Shown here: piece by piece, positions 16,397 to 24,246 of the stretch
How the letters are laid out: every line of letters begins with the position of its first letter
How positions within the stretch are numbered: position 1 is the first letter of the stretch
Origin: Draconibacterium orientale
Lineage (GTDB): Bacteria; Bacteroidota; Bacteroidia; Bacteroidales; UBA12170
Direction of reading: 5' to 3'
Assembly: GCA_020718315.1 (NCBI GenBank)
Contig: DYSK01000013.1
Location: forward strand, 1-25,225
Length of the DNA stretch: 25,225 nucleotides
Made by a program: the position numbers and the translations under genes
The notes under the pieces: generated by a model
What the model saw: only the letters and a program-made list of their open reading frames with translations
Database searches by the model: none
What the model was told of the DNA's origin: nothing

Positions 16397-17146
16397 CTAT
16401 TCGGCTTCCAGTGCTGCTTGCAAATCTTCGGTCATTTCCAGATTGTGAAAAACATTCACCACATCATCGTCGGCTTCAAAAGCATCAATCATTTTTAAAA
16501 CTTTTTTTGCGGATTCTACGTCCAAAACCTCGGTGGTGTTTGGGATGCGTTGCAATTCTGCTGTTTCGGGTTCTATATTTAAGCCTTCCAGTTTCTTCAT
16601 CATACTTCCAAAATCTTCCAAACTGGTTGTTACGGTGGCCACGCCGTCTTCTACTTCAAAATCTTCGGCTCCGGCATCAATGATTTCCAATTCCAATTCT
16701 TCCATATCAATGGTGCCTACCGGAAACGAAAAAATTCCTTTTCTATCAAAAATAAAACTTAAAGAACCGTTCTTGCCCAAACTTCCGCCATATTTATTGA
16801 AGATTGCACGCACGTTGGCAACCGTTCTTTGCGTATTGTCGGTGGTGCATTCCACAAAAACGGCAATTCCGTTTGGAGCATATCCTTCGTAGGTAAGTTC
16901 TGTGTAGTTGGCGCTGTCTTTGTCGTCGCCTTTTTTGATGGCTCTGGCAATATTGTCTTTTGGCATACTTGCGCTCTTCGCCAACGAAATCACCAATCGC
17001 AATTTTGGATTGCTATCCGGATCGTTTCCACTTTCTTTTACGGCTATAGTTATGTCTTTTACTAATTTACTGAACAGCTTAGAGCGTTTTGCATCGGCGG
17101 CTCCTTTTTTTCTTTTTATGGTTGACCATTTACTGTGTCCTGACAT
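16397..17146 (-). CDS. YebC/PmpR family protein
   Basis: 249 residues. The ATG at 17146 gives the classic N-terminus MSGHSKWSTIKRKKGAADAK; a longer reading frame adds 28 residues not found in the family. The conserved KLVKDITIAVKESG, MPKDNIARAIKKG, YEGYAPNGIAVFVE and CTTDNTQRTVANVRAIFNK blocks follow. YebC-type proteins act as DNA-binding regulators in some bacteria, and recent work on YebC family members also links them to translation of difficult, proline-rich stretches. Which role applies cannot be told. Transcribed alone, with its own promoter box and terminator. Confidence 0.96.
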   Translation of the reverse strand: MSGHSKWSTIKRKKGAADAKRSKLFSKLVKDITIAVKESGNDPDSNPKLRLVISLAKSASMPKDNIARAIKKGDDKDSANYTELTYEGYAPNGIAVFVECTTDNTQRTVANVRAIFNKYGGSLGKNGSLSFIFDRKGIFSFPVGTIDMEELELEIIDAGAEDFEVEDGVATVTTSLEDFGSMMKKLEGLNIEPETAELQRIPNTTEVLDVESAKKVLKMIDAFEADDDVVNVFHNLEMTEDLQAALEAE

Positions 17147-17179
17147 ACAATTGGGTTTAAAAATTCTTGTTTCGGGCAA

Positions 17180-17187
17180 CAAAATTA
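17180..17187 (-). promoter_or_regulatory. TAnnTTTG -7 box upstream of yebC
   Basis: Minus strand TAATTTTG at 17187-17180 fits the Bacteroidota -7 element; a TTG at 17213-17211 is 23 bases further upstream, within the looser range reported for the phylum. The box lies 33 bases before the chosen yebC start and so supports that ATG. Confidence 0.4.
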
Positions 17188-17257
17188 AGAAAAAATAGTG
17201 CTTGTAACCACAAGAAAAAACCTGCGTCATAAAGGCAAAACAAAAAACTATTTCATT

Positions 17258-17722
17258 ATGGAACCCAAGAAATTAAGACGAAGTTATAAAGATAAAATGA
17301 TTGGCGGCGTTGCGGGAGGATTAGGAGAATATTTCGTTACAGATCCGCTTATTTTTAGAATACTCTTTGTAGTATTGCTTTTTACGGGCGGCGCCGGCTT
17401 TCCGATTTATTTGTTGATGTGGATTTTTATTCCCAAAGACCTGCCCCGTTTCGAGGAACAATTTGAAAATCCTATTGTAGAGCGCAACGCCAATTGGACG
17501 AATACAAAAGAAAAATCCAAAAACGGCAGCATTATAGGAGGAAGTTTACTCATTGTAATTGGTTTGTTTTTCTTGCTCGACAATTTCTTCCCGTGGCTCG
17601 ATTTTGCCGAATTATGGCCAATTGCACTTGTCATTGCCGGTTTGGCAATTATTAAAATGAATTATTCGAGTGGTAAAAACAAAAAAGAAAACGAGCCCAC
17701 AGAACCACCTGCTGAGGCATAG
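17258..17722 (+). CDS. PspC-domain membrane protein
   Basis: 154 residues from the ATG at 17258, which puts the PspC domain at the N-terminus; upstream in-frame codons look non-coding. KLRRSYKDKMIGGVAGGLGEYF followed by DPLIFRILFVVLL is the standard PspC signature with its membrane helix (LMWIFIPKD closes it). The C-terminal part adds two helices with SIIGGSLLIVIGLFFLLDN and LWPIALVIAGLAII, a LiaI/LiaF-like membrane module (DUF5668-type) also found in the next gene. PspC proteins sense or transmit envelope stress. It is probably co-transcribed with the LiaF-like gene 11 bases later. Confidence 0.88.
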   Translation: MEPKKLRRSYKDKMIGGVAGGLGEYFVTDPLIFRILFVVLLFTGGAGFPIYLLMWIFIPKDLPRFEEQFENPIVERNANWTNTKEKSKNGSIIGGSLLIVIGLFFLLDNFFPWLDFAELWPIALVIAGLAIIKMNYSSGKNKKENEPTEPPAEA

Positions 17723-17733
17723 AAAGGAATCGT

Positions 17734-18672
17734 ATGAAAAATAAAAATGTATTTTGGGGTATAATCCTCGTAGTTGTAGGCGCGTTGTTTATTCTCGACA
17801 ATCTCGAATTGATAAACTTTAGCTTCAGAGCCATTTTTGATTTATGGCCAGCTTTTCTTATCTTGTGGGGAATTTCGATGTTGCCAATCAAAAGTAATTT
17901 GAAAACAATTTTTTCGGTTGTGATCGTTTTGATAGCTGTCGCTATTGGCCTAACAAAAGATTACAGCCAACATTGGACTTCCAATCTAAACCGGCATTTT
18001 CACATGAACAAAATGGGTTGGCACGATCGGGACGATTCCGATACGGCTGTCGTTGCGTATAGTTATTCTTTTTATGAGGAGTTTGATTCGACCACAAAAA
18101 CAGCCATTTTGAATATGGATATTGCTGCCGGGAAGTTTAGGATTGAAGAATCTACCGATTATCTGATCAATTTTGAAGCCGAAAATAATGTGGGGCAATA
18201 CAGCAAAGACATCATGAAGAACGCCACTTCCACAGAAATTTATGTGCGTCTCGAAGATGGACATTTTAAATCGGGCTCAAACAAAAACACCGCCTATATT
18301 CAATTGAATAAGCAACCCAATTGGGATTTAAAATTGGATGTGGGTGCAGCCGATTTAAATTGCGATTTGCGTGAGTTTAAAATTGGAAAAATTGAAATTA
18401 ATGGCGGAGCCTCTTCCATGAGGCTTAAAATTGGCGATAAACAAGCAGAAACACATATTAAAATAGAATCGGGCGCCTCGGCAGTTAAAATTTATATCCC
18501 TGTTGACGCCGCTTGTGAGCTGGAAAGCAATACCGTTTTGTCCGATTTAGATTTGAAAGATTTTGTAAAAGAAGGCAAGGTTTATCGAACTCCAAATTTC
18601 GGCACAGGGAAACAAAAAATATATATCGTATTGGATGCCGCAATTTCGGCCCTTGATGTGATAAGAGAATAA
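17734..18672 (+). CDS. LiaF-like membrane protein with C-terminal beta-rich domain
   Basis: 312 residues. The N-terminal ~80 residues form about three membrane helices with FWGIILVVVGALFILDN and LWPAFLILWGISM, a DUF5668/LiaI-LiaF-like module repeating the one in the preceding gene. The remaining ~220 residues are rich in short beta strands with alternating GA/GG turns (LDVGAADLNCDL, EINGGASSMRL, IESGASAVKI), as in the toast-rack/adhesin-like domain of LiaF and DUF4097 proteins. LiaF controls the LiaRS envelope-stress system in Firmicutes; no two-component genes are near here. The PspC neighbour suggests an envelope-stress role. Confidence 0.82.
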   Translation: MKNKNVFWGIILVVVGALFILDNLELINFSFRAIFDLWPAFLILWGISMLPIKSNLKTIFSVVIVLIAVAIGLTKDYSQHWTSNLNRHFHMNKMGWHDRDDSDTAVVAYSYSFYEEFDSTTKTAILNMDIAAGKFRIEESTDYLINFEAENNVGQYSKDIMKNATSTEIYVRLEDGHFKSGSNKNTAYIQLNKQPNWDLKLDVGAADLNCDLREFKIGKIEINGGASSMRLKIGDKQAETHIKIESGASAVKIYIPVDAACELESNTVLSDLDLKDFVKEGKVYRTPNFGTGKQKIYIVLDAAISALDVIRE

Positions 18673-18707
18673 TCCTTTTTTTTGAATGACATGCTTTTTG
18701 ACTTTTT

Positions 18708-18737
18708 AAAGCGCCCAATTTTCGGGTGCTTTTTTTG
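18708..18737 (+). terminator. Rho-independent terminator after the LiaF-like gene
   Basis: AAAGCGCCC (18708-18716) pairs with GGGTGCTTT (18724-18732) through nine positions with one G-U, around a seven-base loop, and is followed by a T run to 18736. It sits 36 bases after the LiaF-like stop and closes the PspC-LiaF unit. Confidence 0.75.
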
Positions 18738-18837
18738 TTTTCTTGTCCCGAACGTGCTCTCCCGAAAACAACTACTTCGATCTGTTTCAGAAAAAGAAAA
18801 ATCAAATTGGGATATTCCTTATTTTCGCAAAAAAAGA

Positions 18838-19752
18838 ATGAATATGAATACGAAACCCACTTTACTTATTTTGGCTGCCGGGATAGGCAGTCGCTATGGC
18901 GGATTAAAACAACTCGATCAAGTTGGCACCAGCGGCGAAACAATTATAGATTACTCAATTTATGATGCTATTCGAGCTGGATTTGGAAAAGTGGTTTTTG
19001 TCATTCGCGAAAATATTGAAGCCGATTTCCGGGCTTTCTTCGACCAAAAACTCGTGGGCAAAATTCAAACCGAATATGTTTTTCAAGAAACACATAAAAT
19101 CCCTGCCGGACTTCCGTTTAATCCCGAACGTCAAAAGCCATGGGGAACGGGCCATGCTGTTTTAATGGCCAAGGATGTAATACACGAAAATTTTGCTGTT
19201 ATCAATGCCGACGATTTTTATGGTCGCGAAGCCTACATGAGTTTAGCAGCCTATTTCAAAGACCCGAATCGCCTAGAAACAGATTATTGCATGGTGGGTT
19301 ATGAACTCAAAAACACCTTGTCGGAAAACGGATATGTTTCGCGTGGACAATGTAAATCAGATCACGACCATTTTCTGTTTGACGTTGTTGAGCGAACCCA
19401 CATCGAAAGAGTTGGAGATAAAATTATTTATCAAGATTCGGTAAACCAGTCGGTAGAACTCGACGAAAAAACGCTCGTTTCGATGAATTTTTGGGGTTTT
19501 ACACCTTCGTATTTTAATTTTTTAGCCGAAAAATTCAGTACGTTTATCCCTCAAAATGCCAATAATCTAAAAGCCGAATTTTATATTCCTTCGGTAGTAA
19601 ACGAACTCATCGAAGAAAAACGTGCTCGAGTAAAAGTGCTTCATTCCGACGCTTCTTGGTTTGGGGTTACCTATAAAGAAGACAAAGCGGGCGTCGTTCA
19701 AAATATTCAATCGTTGGTTTCGGCAGGAATATACCCTGAAAAGCTTTGGTAA
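18838..19752 (+). CDS. Nucleotidyltransferase (sugar-nucleotide pyrophosphorylase-like)
   Basis: 304 residues from the ATG at 18838 (an in-frame ATG at 18844 is equally good). The N-terminus LLILAAGIGSRYGGLKQLD is the NTP-transferase signature, with G-S-R-Y-G as the nucleotide loop and K as the phosphate contact. NADDFYGREAY holds the metal-binding aspartates in place of the usual D-x-D, and an MVGYELKNTLSENGYVSRG segment follows, as in glucose-1-phosphate nucleotidyltransferase relatives. A FWGFTPSYF region appears in many Bacteroidota members of this group. It probably makes a nucleotide sugar or a related activated compound. The substrate is not shown. It stands alone between a terminator and the EF-G2 gene. 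Confidence 0.88.
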   Translation: MNMNTKPTLLILAAGIGSRYGGLKQLDQVGTSGETIIDYSIYDAIRAGFGKVVFVIRENIEADFRAFFDQKLVGKIQTEYVFQETHKIPAGLPFNPERQKPWGTGHAVLMAKDVIHENFAVINADDFYGREAYMSLAAYFKDPNRLETDYCMVGYELKNTLSENGYVSRGQCKSDHDHFLFDVVERTHIERVGDKIIYQDSVNQSVELDEKTLVSMNFWGFTPSYFNFLAEKFSTFIPQNANNLKAEFYIPSVVNELIEEKRARVKVLHSDASWFGVTYKEDKAGVVQNIQSLVSAGIYPEKLW

Positions 19753-19802
19753 AATTCAGTTAGGCTAAAAAACACCTTCTCATTCGTTTTCGGAGTCGAA
19801 AA

Positions 19803-19845
19803 AGCATTGGAAAAGAAGCCGCAGGACGGTTTATTTTTCAATGCT
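19803..19845 (+). repeat. Strong hairpin between the nucleotidyltransferase and EF-G2 genes
   Basis: AGCATTGGAAAA (19803-19814) pairs with TTTTTCAATGCT (19834-19845) at all 12 positions with one G-U. The 19-base loop contains a short CCG/CGG stem of its own. The T-rich CCTTTTATT after it is a weak U-tract, so it may be a terminator for the upstream gene. It ends 26 bases before a -7 box for EF-G2. Confidence 0.45.
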
Positions 19846-19871
19846 CAGTCCTTTTATTCGCTTATTTTGTG

Positions 19872-19879
19872 TAAGTTTG
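19872..19879 (+). promoter_or_regulatory. TAnnTTTG -7 box upstream of the EF-G2 gene
   Basis: TAAGTTTG at 19872-19879 fits the Bacteroidota -7 element and would give a leader of about 45 bases before the ATG at 19931. No TTTG box is visible at 19-21 bases upstream. Confidence 0.35.
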
Positions 19880-19930
19880 TCCACCTTGTCAAGAAGGGAA
19901 ATGTTTAATATACACAAAACGCAATAAAAT

Positions 19931-22069
19931 ATGAAAGTTTATCAATCAAATGAAATCAAAAACGTGGCCCTCATTGGAGGTGCGAAAAGCGGTAAAACCA
20001 CTTTAGCTGAAGCAATGCTTTTTGAAGGTAAAGTGATAAACAGAAAAGGCAGCGTTGATGACAAAAACACTGTTTCTGATTATCGTGATATCGAATTAGC
20101 AAAACAAAACTCGGTTCAAACTACACTTATGTACACGGAAGTGAATGGGACTAAAATTAATATTTTAGATACGCCCGGATTCAGTGATTACGTAGGTGAA
20201 ACCTTGTCGGCATTATCTGTGGTTGAAACCGCTATTTTAGTTATAAATGCAACTGTTGGTGTTGATGCAACAACAGAAAACGCGTGGCAACAAGCAGAAA
20301 AAACAAACACTCCGGTGTTTTTTGCAATCAATCAGCTCGACCATGAAAAGGCCAATTTCGATCAGATTTTTGCTCAGTTACGGGATTATTTCGGCGAAAA
20401 AGTAGCGATAGCGCAGTATCCAGTTAATTCAGGCGCCGGATTTGATAGCATCATCGATTTGATTCTGATGAAACTGCTGAAATTTCCCAAAGGAGGCGGG
20501 ATAGTAGAAATTCTAGATATCCCAGCTGCCGAAAAAAGCAAAGCCGATAAATTACATCTTTCATTGATTGAAAACGCTGCCGAAGGTTCAGAAGAATTGA
20601 TGGAAAAATACTTCGAAAACGATACGTTGTCCATCGAAGATATGCGAACCGGAATACGTCTGGGCATGCGAGCACGTTCCATATTTCCTGTTTTCGCCAT
20701 TGCAGCAAAACAAAGCATTGGCGTTTCGCGTTTACTCGAATTTATTCAAAAAAGCTGCCCGGCGCCAAATGGACCGGCAGGCGAAAAGAAATCCAAAACC
20801 GGAAAGGTTTTCAGTTCCAATCCACAAGATTCTACCGCTCTTTTTATTTTTAAAACCTCTTTAGAGCCTCACTTGGGCGAGGTTTCTTTTTTTAGAGTTT
20901 ATGGAGGAAATGTGGAAGAAGGCATGGATTTGATAAATACACGCAAAGGAAACAAAGAAAGAGTTTCACAGTTGTTTGTTGTGGCAGGAAAAAATCGCGA
21001 AAAAGTGAGTAAAATTTGTGCAGGCGACATCGCAACCACCATCAAACTAAAAGATACTCAAACCAACGATACCCTCTCGAGCTTAAAAGCGCCCGACGAA
21101 ATTCTAGAACCCATTATTTTCCCAGAACCCGTTGCCATCATGGCGGTAAAGGCAGCCAATTCAACGGATGAAGAAAAAATGGGAGCTATTCTCCACGATA
21201 TGCACAAAACAGATCCAACCATTCATGCAGGCTTGTCGAGAGAATTGCGCCAAATGATTGTGAAAACACAAGGAGAATTGCATTTGAATACCATCAAATG
21301 GTATTTTGATAATCAACATAAAATCGATATCGAATTTTATGCGCCGCGAATTCCTTACCGCGAAACAATTACAAAATCAGCTCGGGCTGATTATCGCCAT
21401 AAAAAACAATCTGGAGGCTCAGGTCAATTTGGCGAAGTACACATGCACATTCAGCCCTATTCTGAAAACATGACCCACCCAACCGATTTTCCTGTTCGTG
21501 GAAAAGAAGATCACGAATTGACTTGGGGTGGCAAATTGGTTTTCCACAACTGTATTGTTGGGGGCGCCATCGATGCTCGTTTTATGCCCGCCATTTTAAA
21601 AGGAATGATGGAAAAAATGGAGCAAGGTCCTTTAACCGGCTCTTATGCTCGTGATATTGCTGTTTATGTGTACGACGGAAAAATGCATCCCGTCGACTCC
21701 AATGAAATCTCCTTTAGACTGGCTGGTCGACAAGCTTTTAGTACAGCATTTAAAAATGCAGGCCCTAAAATTATGGAACCGGTTTACGATTTAGTTACGC
21801 GCGTTCCGGAAGAAATGATGGGCGGTGTAATGACCGATTTGCAAGGACGAAGAGCAATTATTATGGGAATGGATTCAGATGGAAAATACCAATTGATTCG
21901 CGCCAAAGTGCCTCTTGCCGAAATGCACAAATATTCTACCACTTTGAGTTCTATCACGTCTGGTAGAGGAAGCTTTTCCATGAAATTCGACACATACAGC
22001 CAAGTGCCTTCTGATGTGCAAGATAAATTGCTGAAAGCCTATGAAGAAGAACAAAACGAGGAAGATTAA
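19931..22069 (+). CDS. EF-G2-type elongation factor G paralogue
   Basis: 712 residues, full EF-G length: G domain (about 8-270), domain II (about 310-395, FKTSLEPHLGEVSFFRVYGG), domain III (about 400-480), domain IV (about 480-610, with SGGSGQFGEVHMHIQPY) and domain V to the end (RGSFSMKFDTYSQVP). The P-loop GGAKSGKTT (16-24) is intact. The G3 box is DTPGF (80-84): the catalytic histidine of ordinary EF-G (DTPGH) is Phe84. G4 is NQLD (134-137) instead of NKMD/NKLD, and the canonical RGITI switch I is replaced by ELAKQNSVQTT. These changes mark the EF-G2 subfamily; the Bacteroides thetaiotaomicron EF-G2 is reported to support translocation without GTP hydrolysis. A housekeeping fusA should exist elsewhere. 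Confidence 0.92.
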   Translation: MKVYQSNEIKNVALIGGAKSGKTTLAEAMLFEGKVINRKGSVDDKNTVSDYRDIELAKQNSVQTTLMYTEVNGTKINILDTPGFSDYVGETLSALSVVETAILVINATVGVDATTENAWQQAEKTNTPVFFAINQLDHEKANFDQIFAQLRDYFGEKVAIAQYPVNSGAGFDSIIDLILMKLLKFPKGGGIVEILDIPAAEKSKADKLHLSLIENAAEGSEELMEKYFENDTLSIEDMRTGIRLGMRARSIFPVFAIAAKQSIGVSRLLEFIQKSCPAPNGPAGEKKSKTGKVFSSNPQDSTALFIFKTSLEPHLGEVSFFRVYGGNVEEGMDLINTRKGNKERVSQLFVVAGKNREKVSKICAGDIATTIKLKDTQTNDTLSSLKAPDEILEPIIFPEPVAIMAVKAANSTDEEKMGAILHDMHKTDPTIHAGLSRELRQMIVKTQGELHLNTIKWYFDNQHKIDIEFYAPRIPYRETITKSARADYRHKKQSGGSGQFGEVHMHIQPYSENMTHPTDFPVRGKEDHELTWGGKLVFHNCIVGGAIDARFMPAILKGMMEKMEQGPLTGSYARDIAVYVYDGKMHPVDSNEISFRLAGRQAFSTAFKNAGPKIMEPVYDLVTRVPEEMMGGVMTDLQGRRAIIMGMDSDGKYQLIRAKVPLAEMHKYSTTLSSITSGRGSFSMKFDTYSQVPSDVQDKLLKAYEEEQNEED

Positions 22070-22094
22070 TTCTGAAATATGTCTTTAAAGTCAG

Positions 22095-22130
22095 AAACTC
22101 CAATTGAATTTTTTCGATTGGAGTTTTTTT
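22095..22130 (+). terminator. Rho-independent terminator of the EF-G2 gene
   Basis: AAACTCCAAT (22095-22104) pairs perfectly with ATTGGAGTTT (22117-22126), and a further TGAA/TTCG part extends the stem to 14 pairs with one G-U around a TTTT loop. A T run follows to 22130. It lies 26 bases after the EF-G2 stop. Confidence 0.85.
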
Positions 22131-22151
22131 ATTTTTGCTAAACAGCGAACG

Positions 22152-22159
22152 TATTTTTG
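22152..22159 (+). promoter_or_regulatory. TAnnTTTG -7 box upstream of pgi
   Basis: TATTTTTG at 22152-22159 fits the -7 element and lies just after the EF-G2 terminator, with a leader of roughly 40 bases. The nearest upstream TTTG (22134-22137) is only 14 bases away, shorter than the usual spacing. Confidence 0.4.
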
Positions 22160-22206
22160 TGCAATTTTGTAGCTGGATTTAGTAGTTCATAAAAAAATAA
22201 ATAGTC

Positions 22207-23508
22207 ATGATAAACATTCGTCTCTCTATCGATTCTGCAAAAACATACGTATCTAATTTGGCCACTTTTCAAGAAAAAATTTCTGTAGCACACACAGAAT
22301 TATTGCAAAAAACGGGTGCTGGAAATGATTTTCTGGGTTGGGTAGATTTGCCTTCTCAAATCGAAAACTCCTTATTGGAGGACATGGAAGTTCAGGCGAA
22401 AAAAATTGCCCATATGGCAGAGGTTTATGTTGTGATTGGCATTGGCGGGTCCTATCTTGGTGCCAGAGCCGTAATCGAAGCCTTGCAACATCATTTTAGT
22501 TTGATACTACCGGGAAATGCACCACAAATTATCTATGCAGGACAAAATATCAGCGAAGATTACATGAGCGATTTGATGCAAGTCTTAGACAAAAAAGAAT
22601 ATGCTGTAAGTGTGATTTCCAAATCGGGAACCACCACCGAACCCGCTTTGGCTTTCCGTTTGATTAAAAATCACTTGGAAAAGAAATACGGCAAAACAGA
22701 GGCCGCAAACCGAATTATTGCTATTACGGACGAAAAACGCGGCGCACTCAAAACATTGGCCGATAAAGAAAACTATAAAACGTATGTGGTTCCTGACGAT
22801 GTGGGTGGAAGATATTCGGTTTTGACGCCCGTAGGATTATTGCCAATTGCCATTGCGGGCTTCGACATAAAAAAAATTATTGAAGGGGCTAGGGAAATGG
22901 AAGTTTTCCTCAAATCCACATCGCTGATTGAAGATAATCCGGCTGCTCTTTATGCCGCTGTTAGAAATGCTTTGTATGGAAACGGGAAAAGCATCGAAAT
23001 ACTTGTAAACTACGAGCCCCGATTATTTTTTCTGACGGAATGGTGGAAACAACTCTATGGCGAAAGTGAAGGAAAAGAAGGAAAAGGACTCTTTCCGGCA
23101 GGTGTTAGCAATACGACAGATCTACATTCTATGGGCCAATATATTCAGGATGGTTCACGCATTCTGTTCGAAACAGTTTTGTCTGTTGAGCAGAGCCACC
23201 AAAGTCTCACAATACCTACCGACCAAGAGGATTTGGATGGTTTGAATTACCTTTGCACAAAAAGTATTACAGAAGTTAATCAAGCTGCCGAGGAAGCCAC
23301 ACGAAGAGCGCATTTGGATGGTGGTGTGCCGAATTTACGTATTTCAATAAACGAAATAAACGAAAAGAACTTGGGACAACTGCTTTACTTTTTTGAATTT
23401 GCTTGCGGACTTAGTGGATATACGCTTGCTGTGAACCCTTTCGACCAACCCGGTGTAGAAGCATACAAAAAAAATATGTTTTCAATATTAGGAAAACCGG
23501 GATTTTAG
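22207..23508 (+). CDS. pgi: Glucose-6-phosphate isomerase
   Basis: 433 residues, the shorter bacterial form of phosphoglucose isomerase, which interconverts glucose 6-phosphate and fructose 6-phosphate in glycolysis and gluconeogenesis. Visible motifs are VVIGIGGSYLGARAV (75-89), the phosphate-binding VISKSGTTTEPA (136-147) and the C-terminal signature GLFPAGVSNTTDLHSMGQY (from about 294) followed by IQDGSR. The C-terminal lysine region GVEAYKKNMFSILGKPGF is intact. It is soluble and cytoplasmic. The gene is bounded by a terminator upstream and has its own -7 box. Confidence 0.96.
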   Translation: MINIRLSIDSAKTYVSNLATFQEKISVAHTELLQKTGAGNDFLGWVDLPSQIENSLLEDMEVQAKKIAHMAEVYVVIGIGGSYLGARAVIEALQHHFSLILPGNAPQIIYAGQNISEDYMSDLMQVLDKKEYAVSVISKSGTTTEPALAFRLIKNHLEKKYGKTEAANRIIAITDEKRGALKTLADKENYKTYVVPDDVGGRYSVLTPVGLLPIAIAGFDIKKIIEGAREMEVFLKSTSLIEDNPAALYAAVRNALYGNGKSIEILVNYEPRLFFLTEWWKQLYGESEGKEGKGLFPAGVSNTTDLHSMGQYIQDGSRILFETVLSVEQSHQSLTIPTDQEDLDGLNYLCTKSITEVNQAAEEATRRAHLDGGVPNLRISINEINEKNLGQLLYFFEFACGLSGYTLAVNPFDQPGVEAYKKNMFSILGKPGF

Positions 23509-23669
23509 AGAAGTTTTCTAAGACGTTGTTTGTCAGATAAATACATTTTTTGCTTTTCCTTAAATACGCTTGCTTTTATAGGTTTTCAGAAGGCTATTTT
23601 TAAGAAGTTTTCCCAAATGTACTGTTAGTAATTATTGGAATAGCCCAAAATCACAGTTTTCTTTTTGGT

Positions 23670-23677
23670 TATGTTTG
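23670..23677 (+). promoter_or_regulatory. TAnnTTTG -7 box in the gap after pgi
   Basis: TATGTTTG fits the -7 element, about 60 bases before the T9SS-sorted gene at 23737. No -33 box is seen at the right spacing. The rest of the 228-base gap (23509-23736) holds no ORF or strong hairpin that I could see. Confidence 0.35.
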
Positions 23678-23736
23678 TTTGAATTGAAGTCTCTTTTGGT
23701 GAATTATCAAAGGCTGACATCATAAAAAACAAATAC

Positions 23737-24204
23737 ATGCAACGTTATTTTATACTGTTTGTCTTTTTCTCGTTCTTCTATATGCGTCTTTCTGCGCAAG
23801 AAGTCATCACAACTGCCGGCGATTTTCAATTGGCCGGCACCGGGTCGTTGAGCTGGACATTGGGCGAAACCATCACAGAAACCTATTCAAATGGGTTTAA
23901 TTTTTTAACTCAGGGATTCAACCAATCACAACTTTCGGCCACCTCTATTCATGAAATTTCGGGTTTAAGTTACAAAATCGAAGCGTTCCCAAATCCCACC
24001 TCCGATTTTCTAATACTTCAAACAGATCAGCTAAATGATATAGAATATCAGGTGTTTGGCCTGCGGGGAGAGTTAATTTATCAAGATAAACTGTATAGTC
24101 CTGAAACAAAAATTGATTTTAGAAGGCTCACACCATCAACCTATTTCATCAAAATTTATCAAAACAAGGGTCCGGTTAAGCAATTCAAAATAGTAAAGCA
24201 ATAA
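23737..24204 (+). CDS. Short T9SS type A sorting domain-containing protein
   Basis: 155 residues: signal peptide (1-20, ending LSAQ), a ~50-residue domain with GSLSWTLGETITETY and a FLTQGFNQ ending, which is common in Bacteroidota proteins of unknown function, and a C-terminal type A sorting domain (about 83-155) with EAFPNPTSDFL, a QVFGLRGELIYQ strand and a final STYFIKIYQNK strand. The domain directs export across the outer membrane by the type IX system, usually with anchoring or release at the cell surface. There is almost no cargo besides the two modules. It lies 42 bases before the repetitive surface protein gene and probably shares its transcript. Confidence 0.88.
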   Translation: MQRYFILFVFFSFFYMRLSAQEVITTAGDFQLAGTGSLSWTLGETITETYSNGFNFLTQGFNQSQLSATSIHEISGLSYKIEAFPNPTSDFLILQTDQLNDIEYQVFGLRGELIYQDKLYSPETKIDFRRLTPSTYFIKIYQNKGPVKQFKIVKQ

Positions 24205-24246
24205 TAACACATAATAAAGAATTTTTAATTCGATAAAAATAGACCA

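Noticed and set aside
17147..17230. 28-residue N-terminal extension of yebC
   Set aside because: All YebC proteins begin at or near MSGHSKW, and a promoter box lies inside the extension.
23509..23736. Possible RNA gene in the gap after pgi
   Set aside because: No cloverleaf, strong stem or conserved RNA motif could be seen; only a -7-like box.
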